DNA of 64,000 nucleotides from Protopterus annectens. Taxonomy: Eukaryota; Chordata; Ceratodontiformes; Protopteridae. Shown here one piece after another: positions 1 to 11,991 of this stretch (position 1 is the stretch's first letter; each line of letters begins with the position of its first letter). The stretch spans positions 1,780,647,966 through 1,780,711,965 of the forward strand of contig NC_056743.1 in assembly GCF_019279795.1 (NCBI RefSeq), given 5' to 3'. Both the position numbers and the translations under genes were made by a program. The notes beneath the pieces were generated by a model, which worked only from the letters and a program-made list of their open reading frames with translations, ran no database searches and was not told where the DNA came from.

Positions 1-720
1 GGTTGTCACCCAGGATCAACTACCAGCCATGGTGTGCATGATTGTTCATAGGAGCTATGAATGTTGCCTGCACTGGACTGAGGCAGACTGGACAACCTGG
101 TGGGGCCTGAGGGTCATGGTGTCCATCCTCCAGCACAGCCACCTTTGGAGCAATGAAGGAGCAGTGTTGACTACCCATGGGTAGGGATCTCAGTCACACT
201 GCTGCTGCCTGGAGGCAAATGCACCTCTGATTTCGCAACACCCTCCCCATCAAAGATGTTTACCTCCTGATGTGTCACAATCTGCCCCTATATGCTATCT
301 TGTCTGTCTAAAAATGCAACCTCTACTACCCAATGTACCTCCCCATATGTACCTACATCCCTTCCCCAACATTTCACTCTCTCCTTAAAAGAAGAATGGC
401 CACCTGTCCCACAAAAAAATATCACCCCATACAGAGCTCTCTATTTCACACTCACGTCCTCTGGACACAACAAATTAGGTCTGATTGGCTTGACACATTT
501 CCGTTGTCTTCACCCCTCCTCTGGGGTTTGAGGGTCCAAATTCATGTACAAAATCTGCAAAAATGCACAGCTGTTGCTGTACAAGAAATGGAGAGCTATA
601 GTCATTTCCTATACCCATTCTGCCCATCCATACCTGCCTTTCAGCATATTTTTCCCCCTGCTTGCCCCATTTCACCACTTTCCTATCACCCCTTTATCTT
701 TTCTTTTATATTTTTAGCAT
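1..720. repeat. Dispersed repeat, copy 1 (family shared with 16560-17390)
   Basis: The stretch is collinear with 16560-17390. Shared blocks include a tract with two C-rich runs around 330-420, a block near 500-600 (cacccctcctctggggttt against cacccctttcccaggggttt at the other copy), and a pyrimidine-rich tail at 640-715. Both copies end immediately before a minus-strand tRNA-derived SINE. No coding potential is evident; the short open frames have no recognisable domains. The 5' part probably continues beyond the window edge. It may be the non-coding tail of the Harbinger-related unit whose Myb pseudogene lies at 13.55 kb, but this is inference. Confidence 0.6.
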
Positions 721-721
721 G

Positions 722-905
722 GGGTTGTGTGGAGCTAAGTGGAGCACTGCACAAACCCACTTAAATATGCATAAAAGTGCCTTAATGATCTTAAGTACTT
801 CGCACAGTATTAGGCACATCTATAAAATAATCAGCCCTGCCACATCTCTAATCCAGGCCCCTGTCTACTATAGCACAGTACATTAGCCCACTAGACCACT
901 CAGCC
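722..905 (-). mobile_element. tRNA-derived SINE, family S1, diverged copy
   Basis: Read on the minus strand, a tRNA-like head at about 905-835 carries an A-box-like gctgagtggtctagtggg and a B-box-like cctggattagagatg. The body at 750-800 (acccacttaaatatgc, then aaagtgccttaa) matches the bodies of the S1 copies at 12600, 17390 and 33690. It is the most diverged of the four copies. Confidence 0.55.
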
Positions 906-1084
906 CTGACTTGGTATAGGTGTTTTCAGCATCATATACTGATTGCCACTAACAGACTGCAAGTACATATAATGGGGAAAAATGGCAGTGTACTTGGGAC
1001 TGTGATGCAAACACTACACCAGTATGCAGTCTAATAAATAATAGATGTATGTGAGGTCTGGGATAGCAGGTATAACCATCAACT

Positions 1085-1400
1085 GCACAGACTCTTGCAG
1101 GATGTCCACAGATTTGGCCCCTATGTTTGGCCCAGTTTTCATAAAAATGTATATTACTGGCAACGTTGTCACAAGTCATTAAAGATTGAGGTTAGGAAAT
1201 CACCACAGACATTTGAGTGTCACACTTCATACCCTTCAGAAAACACATACAAATCTTATCATAATGCAAATCCTGTTATTCTACCAACATTCTACGTTTG
1301 TAAGAGCAATGTGTAAAGATCGTCCCTAGTTTTGGGCCTTTCTCCCACTTGTATGTATGACTTTGTCCAGAGTTCTTGCTTTAACAGGTTGACAGGTATG
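1085..1400. repeat. Dispersed non-coding repeat (shared with 8100-8340 and 9060-9370)
   Basis: Three stretches of the window share the ordered blocks tgcaggMtgtccaSMRatt, a cagacatttgag block, and ggcctttctcccacttgt followed by gactttgtccag. They lie in the same orientation. The spacing suggests an older internal duplication or a dispersed repeat embedded in the Harbinger-type region. No open frame is shared between copies. Confidence 0.5.
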
Positions 1401-1603
1401 ATAGCAGGTAACCATCCCCTTTCTTCAGCAACATCTTTAAACACACCTGCAAATGCAGCAATGGCAAAGTACATATGTCTACAACTGGGATCCTGCTACA
1501 CAACAACTGCCTTAGAAAGCCATGCTCATAATGATGGATGCAGATGTGTGTCATAGACTGTGTAAATGCACATATATCTTGCAAATACACCTGCAGAAAC
1601 AAT

Positions 1604-1682
1604 GACTCTGTAGCTCAGTCTGTTAAATGCCTTGCCTGTAGTACATTTTGCCACCTACAGTTCTGGATTTGAATTCAGTGTG
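1604..1682 (+). mobile_element. tRNA-derived SINE head or tRNA pseudogene
   Basis: The stretch has the order of a tRNA gene: an A-box-like tgtagctcagtctgttaaat, an anticodon-arm-like region, then a B-box-like tggatttgaattc. The D-arm text resembles ordinary vertebrate tRNA genes. The acceptor stem does not pair well, so a SINE head or decayed tRNA copy is more likely than a functional tRNA. Confidence 0.6.
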
Positions 1683-2249
1683 TTGCACTTAAATTACATT
1701 CTTGTGAATACAACAAATAATGACTGAGTCATGTAATTTTAACCCACACAAGTTACTGCTACTGAATTAACTGCTACCCGTGTTTGCAAGTCAAAGGCCT
1801 GTAGATAGGGACACACTTCACATATTTATGTAGCTTAACTATATGTCACCTACTACTCTGTGATTGGCACTATTATATAACAGATATACCTTAATCACAT
1901 CCTTAGAGTAGACTGTAAATGGTACCCTCAGACTGGCTCTACTGTAATGACAGAGCTGACACTGCCGCCTCAGTTACATGTACAGCCTGCTGCCCTCCAA
2001 AGTGTTCACACAGCCCCTTATGTATCCTAGGCTGCAGCTGCAGCCTGCAACATATGCACCAGTATGCTAAGGTATCTGCTACAGACCTACCATACCTCAC
2101 ACCCCAGAATAAGGGATCCAGACAAAACCATACATAAAAAGGGGGCAAAGGTCCACTGACAGGGACATGTTTCATAGTTTGCCCCTACAAAGATAGTGAG
2201 CTGATAGAATCAGCATGCATACTCATGGGTATGACCAAAAAATACACTC

Positions 2250-2812
2250 AGGAGGGAGTCACTGGAAACAAACTCCAACTTTTAATGGTGCTTCTGGTAC
2301 CGCGGCAAACAGCCTTCAAGGAATAATCAAAGCCACCAACCATTCCCATTTTATGTCAAACTGCGCCAGTTAAATAATCATCTAATCACCCAATAATCAA
2401 CTACAAGAACCTGCTTAAACAAACATACCCTTAAAAAGGGGTAAAATATTTTTCCATATACAATAAGTTACAAAACATCATATATAAATATTATAACTTA
2501 TACATTTAAATTCACATCTAGAGTCATACCTTTAGGTTTTAAAGTATTATAATTTAGAATGAACCTGCTTTCCATTTTTTTAATAAACTAGCTAAAAAAT
2601 CCCCACCCTTAGCAAGAAAAGGTGTAGCCAACACACTAAAGAAGAAACTAACATCAGAACCCCGTGTGCATTAATAAAGTGTTCAGCTACTGGGCTACAC
2701 AAATTCCTGTTTCTTATATGTCCCAGATGTTTAAGAATTCTAACTTTTACCATATGTTTTGTCAGTCCAACATGCCACCTCACAGGAGTACACCCATACA
2801 ATATTTATATTT
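2250..2812 (-). mobile_element. Penelope-like element 3' fragment with GIY-YIG endonuclease tail
   Basis: On the minus strand, 2801-2490 translates to the C-terminal half of a PLE-type GIY-YIG nuclease. It starts at a YxGCT motif, then has KVRILKHLGHIRN, SPVAEHFINAHG, and after a frame change LLKKMESRF and LKPKGMTLD, the counterpart of the family's terminal E-x-x-W-I ... P-x-G-L-N block. The reverse transcriptase is absent, so the copy is 5'-truncated. The 3' untranslated part (2490-2250) includes a tract near 2331-2285 resembling the hammerhead-like tail of vertebrate PLEs (ttgaaggctgtttgccg), here decayed. It belongs to a different PLE subfamily from the 51.6-kb element and lies just upstream of Myb pseudogene A. 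Confidence 0.7.
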
Positions 2813-2859
2813 ATATGAGATCTTGTGATATTTTCCTCTCTTGTTGTCTTTCAGGAAGG

Positions 2860-5083
2860 ATGTATCAAAGGAGGCAGCCACCATCTTCAGCCACTGAGAA
2901 TAATGTTATCCTGGATGGCCTCAGACTGCATCATAACATTCTGCTGTCCAGGGGTCATCAGCATTGTGAACAATGTGCAGCACTGTGGGCTGACCTTGTC
3001 ATGGCAGTCAATTAAATAGACCAACAGGACAGGATGACCAGGTTCGACACCAGGCAATAGATATGGTCAATGCTGCACAGCAAAGGTCAGCCACTGTGGC
3101 CAGGGACCATGCTGCCATTGGTGGAGGGCCTGCAGCAGAACAACTACTGTCAGTCTCAGAGAAATTCCTGGCAAACCTGGGAGCAACCACCAGCTCACAA
3201 GCATCCATCACCCCATACATCCTTTAGGTGGGTGCCACAGCATCCACATCAGAGGAGTGTCCAGGTAAGCTCCCTGTGTTCATCACTGTAATACTGTAGC
3301 AGTCATTGTGGCAGTCTCTGCATTCCAGTACATGGGTGTCAGGTCTATCTGCATTGGGAGGAATTGGTTTTAATGCACAGTTGTGCACACATATGCAGAA
3401 TGTCAGCAATGTAGACCATATCACATTAGCTACTGTACATGTGGATATAAGCACGTATTAGCATGTAACAATGCCTGATTTGGTATTGCTGACAAAACCT
3501 CCCCCTCACATTTCCATAGGCCTATCAGGTATGGCCTGAGTCCAAGGTCCTGTACCTGGTAAGTGTGATACTGTTGTTTTATGGATCATATATACCCTAA
3601 GAATGTTAAGGCCTGCCAATTTGACCTAGGCACAACTCTTATGCTTAGCCAGAGTAGATTAGGTTACATGTTCAATTGTTGATTAGTTAACTGGAGTGCA
3701 TTGAATGAGTAATCACAGTCATGTATTTGCATGAACATAAACACATTTGCACTTAATTTTGTGAAGGACTATGCAGCCTGCTATACAGGAGGAAATTACT
3801 CACAGATGCCTGTTCACACACAATATGGAGATGGTACATACCTGGGGCAGTGATACTATAACTGGAATAGTATAGTCAAGAAGGGTGCACTGTGTTTTAG
3901 AGGTAGGTCTATGAGATACACTGATTTATTGCTTATCTCACAGGTGTATCATACTGGCAACATTAACTAGATGTGGCTGCAGTGCATGTTATAAAGGGCC
4001 TGTCTTGTATGTGTATATTGTGTGTTTGTGTGTTGTGCATGGGATCAGAAATAAGATGTGTGATGTGTAATACAGTTGTGGCTCCTCTCCTGTATGTGCC
4101 TGTGTGGATTACCATGCATAATAGTGCAGGTAGTAATGTACTTACCTTGTCGTCCTCCTCACAGGTGAATGTGTGGGTGGAGTCTGTCCCCCTTACAACC
4201 TGATGCCATGGTCCCATTGGACTCTGATGATGATGATGATGATGATGATGATGGCCATAGTGAGGCAGAAGTGTGTTTGTTGGGACTGAATCTGTCCCAT
4301 GGATTGTCATCCCACTTCCTCCCATATTGTCCCTGCACGCAGTCAGTATGCTCACACATACACAGTGACCCGAGGCCACAGATATAGGACAGTCAGAGTG
4401 TGGCGACATCGAACAGGACAGTGTGGCAACTATGGCATCAGTGAGTGTGGGCACTGGCCATAGCCAGAAAGCTGGAAAGGTCCCACACAGGCAGACTGAC
4501 AGAGGTGATCAAAGGAGGACTGCTGCCCCTCCACCACCTGTCACAGGTGTCACATCATGGATCACCCACCACATGTTTCGGTCCACCATGGAGGCACAGG
4601 CACATTCTGAATGCAACACCAGATGGATGCTCAAGATTATGAATGCAGCACAGTCAGACATCTGTGACAGCCTGCTCCACATTGCTGATGCCATGGATTA
4701 TTTCACTGATGTAGTGGACAGACAGTGGGCTGAGACAGAGTCAGTGTTTCACCGCACCTTGTCTGTGCTGAAACATCTGGTTGGAGGAGGGCATCGGGCA
4801 TATATATGTACGTTAGCAACACCATCTGCTGACAGTCCATGTCACCATGTACACTCATGCTTCCTTAGTGACAGTACCTCCAGCACCAGAGAAGGGAGTG
4901 AGCTATCCACATCATGACATGGTAGGCCATTGGCACATGGTCTTGGGGGGGGTCACTTAGGGACACAGGCCCAGGAGACAGCAGTCACCATCAGCTACTA
5001 GCACTGCATCTACCCCTGGGCATGGTGGTGCCAGTGCCACTCCTGGCAGAGCCAGTTCTCATGTCTGTGACCGGAGACAGTGA
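2860..5083 (+). pseudogene. Myb/SANT-like Harbinger partner gene, copy A (spliced, broken)
   Basis: Three exons can be inferred. Exon 1 (2860-3264) encodes a Myb/SANT-like domain: TENNVILDGLRLHHN, then ALWADLVMAVN, a stop plus frameshift near 3012, then DDQVRHQAIDMVNAAQQR, AAIGGGPAAEQLLSVSEKF and a donor gtaagc. The tGGGPxxxxLsxxE block is characteristic of this domain class. A 39-bp exon (3520-3558) has consensus-like acceptor and donor. Exon 3 (4165-5083) has an Asp run from a GAT repeat at 4225-4255, an alpha-helical block (MEAQAHSECNTRWMLKIMN) and a Ser/Thr/Pro/Gly-rich end finishing in DRRQ and TGA at 5083. Copy B (24.9-28.9 kb) has the same exon order, the same 39-bp exon length and the same RRQ-stop. 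In Harbinger transposons such proteins bind DNA and help import the transposase. This copy cannot encode an intact protein. Confidence 0.75.
3265..4164 (+). other. Introns of Myb/SANT copy A
   Basis: The space between the coding blocks of copy A holds the 39-bp exon at 3520-3558 and otherwise no recognisable element. Splice-like ends (gtaagc at 3265, ttccatag before 3520, gtaagtg at 3559, cctcacag before 4165) mark the introns. The intervening sequence aligns only loosely with the much longer intron of copy B. Confidence 0.5.
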
Positions 5084-5159
5084 ACTCTCCACTCTGCCAT
5101 GTATGGTCCACAGCTGTCCAAAATACACATGTGTAGGGCTAGCATTGGGCTTGTCTGTG

Positions 5160-5162
<3 letters not shown>

Positions 5163-5199
<37 letters not shown>
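5163..5199. repeat. (CA)n microsatellite
   Basis: About 18 uninterrupted CA units just downstream of the Myb copy A stop codon. The corresponding position in copy B (about 28960) lacks the expansion. Confidence 0.95.
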
Positions 5200-5203
<4 letters not shown>

Positions 5204-5898
5204 TCATTGTCACATGCAGGTCACCAGCAGACAAATAAAGCACCTCTTCATGGCCCACCTAACCAGCAGCACTTCCTAACTTACACACATGCTGTTAACT
5301 GTTTGGCACAGCCTAGGCCTCTGGCACCCACACAACACACCCTGTTTATGTGATGATACCTGTTCCACATCCCTGCCATCACCATTGTTGCAAGGAAATG
5401 AAAATATCTGTCTGATGCACAGGGTGACTATATTACTTTACATGTAGGTTTTGTAGTGCAGCAGTGTTTTGCCATGTGAGCTGTTGCAGGCATGACAGGT
5501 GCTGTATGCTGGCATGTGTCAAGTGTACACATCACAGTTTGTGTATCTTTCTTCTATTATGTTATATTGCTGGTAGTGTTGTAGACTGACAGGTGTCTCA
5601 CATAACTGTATGTTTCTGTTCCAGGGATCTGAGTGGCTGAGCTATGGAGACTTGGTGGCAATACAGTGGCACAGGACAGCATGGCAGCACAGCAGAAATA
5701 TGACATCAGCAATGTAAGAATGTATACATGCATGGTTACCTGGGTGTATATGTGTAGAACAGTGCATCAGGGGCAATGGGGGCAGTCAGGGTAAACATGC
5801 ATACATACCTTGTGACAAGGTCTACTACCCTTGATGTGTCACCTGGGTGTTCTGTGCATACAAATGTAGGTGGTGGCAGATAGCATGTATGCTTAGGT
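5200..5898 (+). other. 3' flank of Myb copy A, collinear with 28960-29460
   Basis: Ordered matches to the flank of copy B include tgatgatacctgt, ccatccctg, a ctgatgcaca/ggtgact block and the preceding ctgtccaaaa. No open reading frame is conserved between the two flanks. It is probably untranslated or internal transposon sequence. Confidence 0.5.
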
Positions 5899-6091
5899 CA
5901 GTGATGGCAAACCTATGACACGTGTGCCAAAGGTGACACATGCCACAACATTTTGGGTGACATGCCAGGAATCATCAACATCCAAGTTACCAAAGGCATT
6001 GCGTTTGCATTCGTTGCTCATGTGAAGTACACTGAATTATTTTGTGTCAGGAGCTTTTGACACACCAAACCCAAATGGTTTGTCATCACTA
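5899..6091. mobile_element. hAT-type MITE (193 bp) with 8-bp target duplication
   Basis: The element begins cagtgatggcaaacctatg and ends with the reverse complement of tagtgatgacaaacc, giving ~15-bp terminal inverted repeats. It is flanked by gcttaggt (5891-5898) and gcctaggt (6092-6099), an 8-bp target site duplication with one mismatch, the hAT hallmark. The interior is typical of widespread vertebrate non-autonomous hAT elements with this terminus. No transposase is encoded. Confidence 0.85.
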
Positions 6092-6109
6092 GCCTAGGTA
6101 AATTTGGGC

Positions 6110-6915
<806 letters not shown>

Positions 6916-7318
6916 GTTAAATCTGTTGTACATGTAACTGCAGCCACAGTACTTGTAGACTATGCAAAGTGGCCTTGCATTACACAACATGTGTGGCCTG
7001 CAGAGTGAACCTCCTTTATGTTGTTAGTGTATCTAGTGTACAAGACGTGGGGTACCTGTTAATACCCCTGCTATGTGTGTACAGATACCAGTATTGCCAT
7101 ATCTGTCTGTCGGTTGTGGTTTGCTAGGTGGACAATTAGCCAGTGAAAATATGGCCTGTCCAAGTTCTGTGTTGAAGCCATTGCACAGTACACCACCTGC
7201 TCATCATTGTCTGTCTACAGGCTGACATTGCACAGGCACAGGGTTCTGTGGTTGGGTGGATTTTGTCATTATGCGGCCTTGGTCCATTACCATCTAACAA
7301 CTGTATATATGTATATAC

Positions 7319-7322
<4 letters not shown>

Positions 7323-7394
<72 letters not shown>
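7323..7394. repeat. (TA)n followed by (GA)n
   Basis: A run of TA from 7323 to 7370 changes abruptly to GA from 7371 to 7394. It lies beside the MITE at 7451. Confidence 0.95.
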
Positions 7395-7450
7395 TATGGG
7401 TCCCATTTAGATGATTGAAGACTTAAAACTTTGAATTCCATATGGCCAAC

Positions 7451-7666
7451 ACCATATGATTGAAGTTTTAAGACCTCCAATGTTCTAAACGGAGATCTTC
7501 ATACAGTGCAGAATGGAAAACTTTCCCTTTTCCTTGCTGTAGTGTGATCTCGGAGATGGTATGTTTAAGTTGCAGGGGGTTTGGGGGGGTGCAGTAAAAA
7601 TTCAGGAAAAGTTTTTGTTTTGTTGTTTTTTTTTAGGTGTTCGAAGTCTTAAAACTTCAATCATAT

Positions 7667-7669
<3 letters not shown>
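7451..7669. mobile_element. MITE with perfect 24-bp terminal inverted repeats
   Basis: Positions 7451-7474 (accatatgattgaagttt and on) are an exact reverse complement of 7646-7669. The 219-bp interior has no open frame but contains ggagatggtatgtttaagt plus a G-rich run, a core also seen in the MITEs near 8750, 50900 and 62340. A degraded inverted copy of one end lies just outside at 7405-7438. The right end abuts a TA array, so a TA target site is possible but cannot be proven. Confidence 0.8.

Positions 7670-7714
<45 letters not shown>
7670..7714. repeat. (TA)n microsatellite
   Basis: Pure TA run directly adjoining the right end of the 7451-7669 MITE. Confidence 0.95.
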
Positions 7715-7716
<2 letters not shown>

Positions 7717-8480
7717 TAGATATGCCAGATGCTGACAGATAGGGTAATCATGTGTGAGGGGGATAGGGAGAGACAGATACATATACATAGCTGTGTGTAT
7801 GCACAGACATATTTCCACATAGCAGTTCTTTGGGCAGATGAGTCATCAGGCATGGGCTCAAGTTAGCTAAGTGTAGGAGCATGCCCAGTGTGACTGTCAG
7901 TACTTACAAGGTGACTCCAGGCCAGAACTACCTGTACTCCCATCCAGGATATTATGTGCTGCAGCCAGTTGGCTGCTGCACCCGCTTCAACACTTCAGCA
8001 CCCCCAAAGATATTTTGTCCAAGGCATTATCTGGTTGCATGCTGAATGAAACATATGTCTCATACCTGTCAAATGTACAGACTATAATAGAATGTACAGA
8101 ATTTTGCATCATATGTATGTTACATTGTACATAGTATTGTGATTTTCTGGTACATTATTGGCAAATCATTATAGACTGACATTAAGGCATCTTTACAGAC
8201 ATTTGAGTTGCTGACTCCATTCATGTCAAGAAATGGCCAGTAGTTAATCTTTCTCCTTATATTTGGACCTTTGTCCCACTACTGCTCATGGCTTTGTCCA
8301 AATTTCCTGCTCTAAGCAGTTGTAGGTATGATGTGACAGGGGTAAATGTGTAACAAAACACAACAAAAAGACTCTCACCATGCAGATAAAGCAAGTGTCA
8401 CTCAAAACAGTCCAAATTATTTAAAAAAATAGTGACACAAGCTCTGTGATGTAATATAAAAACTTTATTTATTACATTAC
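7715..8480. other. Non-coding stretch with a copy of the 1085-1400 repeat
   Basis: No gene is recognisable. 8100-8340 matches the 1085-1400 repeat (cagacatttgag, ggacctttgtcccact, ggctttgtccaa). A gagcatgcccagt motif near 7877 recurs at 40728 and 40796 in the corresponding part of copy B. A reverse-strand AATAAA-type signal is possible at 8461-8472. Confidence 0.5.
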
Positions 8481-8481
8481 A

Positions 8482-8952
8482 GTAGTAAAAAATATTTTTC
8501 ACTAGAGTATTTTTTAGGGTCTATATTAGATCACCGAATGCTTAAAAAAATGAACGGTGATTAATCGACCCTATGTAAGCGAAAGCTTACAATGTTGAAA
8601 CTGTCAAAACAGAGATTTTTTTCCAAGGGAAAAAAATCGCTGTTCCAACAAAAAATAAATAAAAAAACAAAAACACTTTAAACACTACATTAAGTGAGAG
8701 GCTTTGCCCCCCATACCCCCAATGAGGAGGGCTGCGCACCCCCCACCTCCCTACTTAAATATACCAACTCCGAGACTGCACTACAGTGCCAAAAATGGCA
8801 AAGTAATGAAGTGGCCAAGTGAATTCTTTCCCAGGGAATGAATTTGCTTAAAAGCCACTTCGATATTTTGCCATTTCAGTCTTTTAAGTTCGACCAAGAC
8901 ACATTCGAAAGAATGCGTCTTTGGTCTTCTAATAGGAACCTATTTTTTACTA
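8482..8952. mobile_element. Foldback/MITE-like element with agtaaaaaata ends
   Basis: The left end agtaaaaaatattttt (near 8484) is inverted at the right end (attttttact, 8942-8951). Just inside the left end lies tagggtctatattagat, also found inverted at the right end of the 51.1-kb element. The interior carries ccccctacttaaatatacc and caactccgag, the shared MITE core in reverse, beside G/C-homopolymer-rich sequence. Exact boundaries are uncertain because the left arm seems partly duplicated. Confidence 0.55.
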
Positions 8953-9405
8953 GCATATTGTAATAAATTATGCTTTTATAGAACATCGTGGTACCTGTGT
9001 CACTATTTTTTACATAAATGATGTAACACCAGACACAGGGTGACAGTCTACATACCTCTCACTGTACATGTTTTTGCAGGCTGTCCAGCATTCGGCCCCA
9101 TATGTCTGCTCTGTTGCTCATGCAGTTGTGTTTTTCTGGTACTATACTACTACATGGAGCCCACTGAATTGTTGCAAGTACTGACATAGTTAAGTGATGG
9201 CCTTTACATCCTGCTGCTGATCTGACCTTTTGCAACTTACTGTTATACTAGCCACCTACTATGCGACCCAGAGCATGTATAATGTCTGTAGGTTTGGCCC
9301 TCTGTCCCCCATTGTCTCTGGCTTTGTCCAGCTTTCTTGCAGTAACAGATTGTGGCAAATTGACAGTCTGTGGAACTCCTATTATATGAGTACCTCACAT
9401 GCAAA
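8953..9405. other. Non-coding sequence left of HARBI1 copy A
   Basis: 9060-9370 is another copy of the 1085-1400 repeat. A B-box-like gagggttcaaagctggc on the minus strand near 9434-9418 suggests that a tRNA-derived SINE replaced the 3' half of the transposase. No gene is recognised. Confidence 0.45.
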
Positions 9406-9413
9406 AGTTATAG

Positions 9414-9941
9414 GTGCAGCCAGCTTTGAACCCTCAACACCACCAACCATGTTATGACACCCAGCACCTCAGGGTAGTGTGCTGTATGATAGAAGAGACA
9501 CATACTGCTGGCCCTCTCCTCAGGGGTATGGGGAAAATAAATGTGCTCACTGGCATTTGGTAGCATGGCATCCAGGAACTGCTGGAGTAGCCTAGATGCT
9601 GATGCTTGTGAGACTCCCATCATGTCTTCAGTTGGTCTTTGGAAAGTACCTGTAGCTAGTATCCTAAGGGCTGCACATACCTTTGATTCCACTGGGATGG
9701 GTTCCCCTCTGTTGGCTCTGTGTCTGAGTTAAGGGTGGCAGAGCTCGGTGAGTTCTTGTAGCATATCCCTGTACACCCTGTAGCACTCGACAATCTCCAG
9801 CTCATATAATGCCTGCAAGGTTAGCCTGGGCCTGAACACTCTTCTCCTTATCAGTCTAGGCCTATTGTCAGCATCAGCATTAGCACTAACCTCAGCATCT
9901 AGCATATACAGATGTAATGGAGATGCAGCAGCCCCTAGCAT
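9414..9941 (-). pseudogene. HARBI1-like PIF/Harbinger transposase, copy A (truncated)
   Basis: From an ATG at 9941 the frame reads MLGAAASPLHLY, LYELEIVECYRVYRD, one TAA stop at 9731-9729, then RGEPIPVESKVCAAL, EDMMGVSQASASRLLQQFL (helix-turn-helix) and YPEVLGVI. It aligns collinearly with residues 1 to about 163 of the transposase at 41868-43019 and shares its start methionine context. The frame breaks off just before the first catalytic Asp, so the whole DDE domain is missing and sequence with a tRNA-like B-box follows. Apart from the one stop, the retained part stays in a single frame. It cannot encode an active transposase. Confidence 0.85.
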
Positions 9942-11160
9942 TCTCTGAGTTAAAATTCCCAGGTCTGTACTCCAATGGTGCAGAGTATGGGGGAAAAATC
10001 AGATTGTAGGGTGTATGTATACTTTATAGTGCTCTGCTGCAGATGCAGCCTGTGTGATTGGCTAACTATGATGCATTCCACCTGCTAAGTACATCATTGA
10101 GAGGTTTTACTGGCCCAGTTTAATAATAATTTATACATGATTGAATTTCCCAGGCAATTTTCTTTTTTTTTTTATTTTTTATAACTGCCTTCCCTGCTAA
10201 GGACTGTGCCATGGTGCACAAACCCACACCGCAAGTACAAACAATGCTCAACAATCTAGATATAGCCCTATCGATGGGCACGCTCAGCACAGCAGTGCCC
10301 CACACAAACACATTCAAACATCACAAACTAGCTAAAACACGTGCCCCGAAGCTAAACAAAACATAGCTGAGAAGCAAACCGTGCAAATGGGTGCAGCCAT
10401 GTTCCAATGTGCTTAAACACATAGTGGCACACCCCCTTTTGATGTCAACTAGCTCTCCTGTGGCACCAACATGGTTCTAAGGCTAGACAGATTTTATCTG
10501 CGGACACGGTAACCCATTTTTGCTATTCAGTAACCCCAGCTCATTTGCATACAGATCAGTGCACACAACCTGGACTACTACACTATTCCAGGGCATCCCT
10601 CTTAGCAACCACATAAATCTACCATTGTACCTACTCCATACAAGGACTTATAATGCATTATCATCACACATTTATTATTTTCCATTTTTACACTTTTTAA
10701 TATTTTTTTTTGCATAGTAGCATGTTTTTGCACTGCTACACGCAGCACAAACATAATATGGGTATTAAAAAACCCTTTATATTAAATTACTTTGCATTAC
10801 TTTTTGGACACATAGGGCATAGTTTTGCACATATCTGTGCCTGCTATGCTATTTCTGACCTTCTAAATGGGCTTTTAAAGCCCCTGTTCACTTTTTAATT
10901 TCTTGTACACGGACATTTTTTGTGTACCCTTCAGACATCAACACAGGGTCTGCAGGACTCCCTATCTGCTTGCTGAATCACTCCAGCACCCTCATTTACA
11001 TGCAATTCACCTGCTTACAAGGTGATATGCATGCCATGGACATGTCTGTGTTCTCATACTTATGCACGCCCCTCTGCTCTGTTTACTGGATTTGCACAGC
11101 TGCTTACGTCCGCGTAAGCTCTGTGCCACTGTCTACACAGAAAATCACTCTGTGTAGGCT
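9942..11160 (-). other. Upstream flank of HARBI1 copy A, collinear with 43020-44280
   Basis: Shared ordered blocks with the flank of copy B include ggtgNagagtNtgggRRaaaa near 9980, cctgtgtgattggct near 10048, ccccttttgatgtcaact near 10432, the ctcatttgcata block near 10540, and atgcacgcccctctgc near 11062. The minus-strand transposase promoter would lie here, but I cannot identify a convincing TATA or initiator. The outer part contains hairpins at 10999-11157. Confidence 0.6.
10999..11157. other. Chain of hairpins in flank of Harbinger copy A
   Basis: Three inverted repeats follow each other: catgcaattcacct (10999-11012) with aggtgatatgcatg (11020-11033), 12 of 14 paired; cacagctgcttacg (11095-11108) with cgtaagctctgtg (11113-11125); and ctacacaga (11133-11141) with tctgtgtag (11149-11157), perfect. 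The flank of copy B has a comparable chain at 43856-44104. Confidence 0.7.
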
Positions 11161-11970
11161 TTATTGAATTCTCCCTCATAACAAACAAGCAGCAACTGAC
11201 TGAAGAACTCATTTCAGCTTGGGATTACACTGCTTTTATGACTGAACATTGCCATGAACTTGTTTGTTCTATAACTCAAAAAGTTCGTTGATAATGGCCA
11301 AAGGGTCAGTCACAAATTATTAGAATGTTGTATTAGAACATTTTCTCATATAACATGAATTATATTGTCTGTCATTTCATATACTTGTGTTATACGGCAA
11401 AACAACAATAAAAACAGAAATAAAAACACTTTTATTAATTTGGCCAGCTCTGTACTCTCATTGTTCTTCAGACATCCCTTCTCATTTTTAAAATATATAT
11501 ATTTTTTTAATTTTATAACAGGTACTTGTATTATTGCTTATAGAAGTCATTCCTGAGAGATGACTGGCTCTAGTTCAGTGCTCTTGTAAAGCATCATATA
11601 AAGTATAATCATATTTTTAACTGTTTTGCACAATGCATTCTGCAGAGGTGGTATACCTAAGTATGCACAGACTGAATGTCTCAAGTGGTTCAGTTAGTAA
11701 AAAAGTGTTAAGTTGGTATTTAACATGAGTTCACACCCTGCAGTTGAATGAACATCCACTGTATTGTTTTTATTTTTACATTATACAATGTTTTCTCATG
11801 TTAATGTATGCTGTCTGTTGAGGTACTGCACATCAGATTATTTAATTTTGTCTCACAATAATTTGTGACCTCAGAGACAAAATATATCAGTCATCATTTG
11901 TATAGTGGTGAGAGTGAAGTGGCAGCAGTGTTTGTTTACATGGCAGGATACTTTAATTTGTAATCTTTAA
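11161..11970. other. Unassigned AT-rich stretch with a weak tRNA-like segment
   Basis: No gene is recognised. At 11683-11745 a segment reads gtggttcagttagtaaaa followed by gagttcacacc, the spacing of tRNA A and B boxes, but both are poor matches. The rest is AT-rich without repeats that I can align elsewhere in the window. Confidence 0.35.
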
Positions 11971-11991
11971 TAGTCACCCGGATTTATTAAA

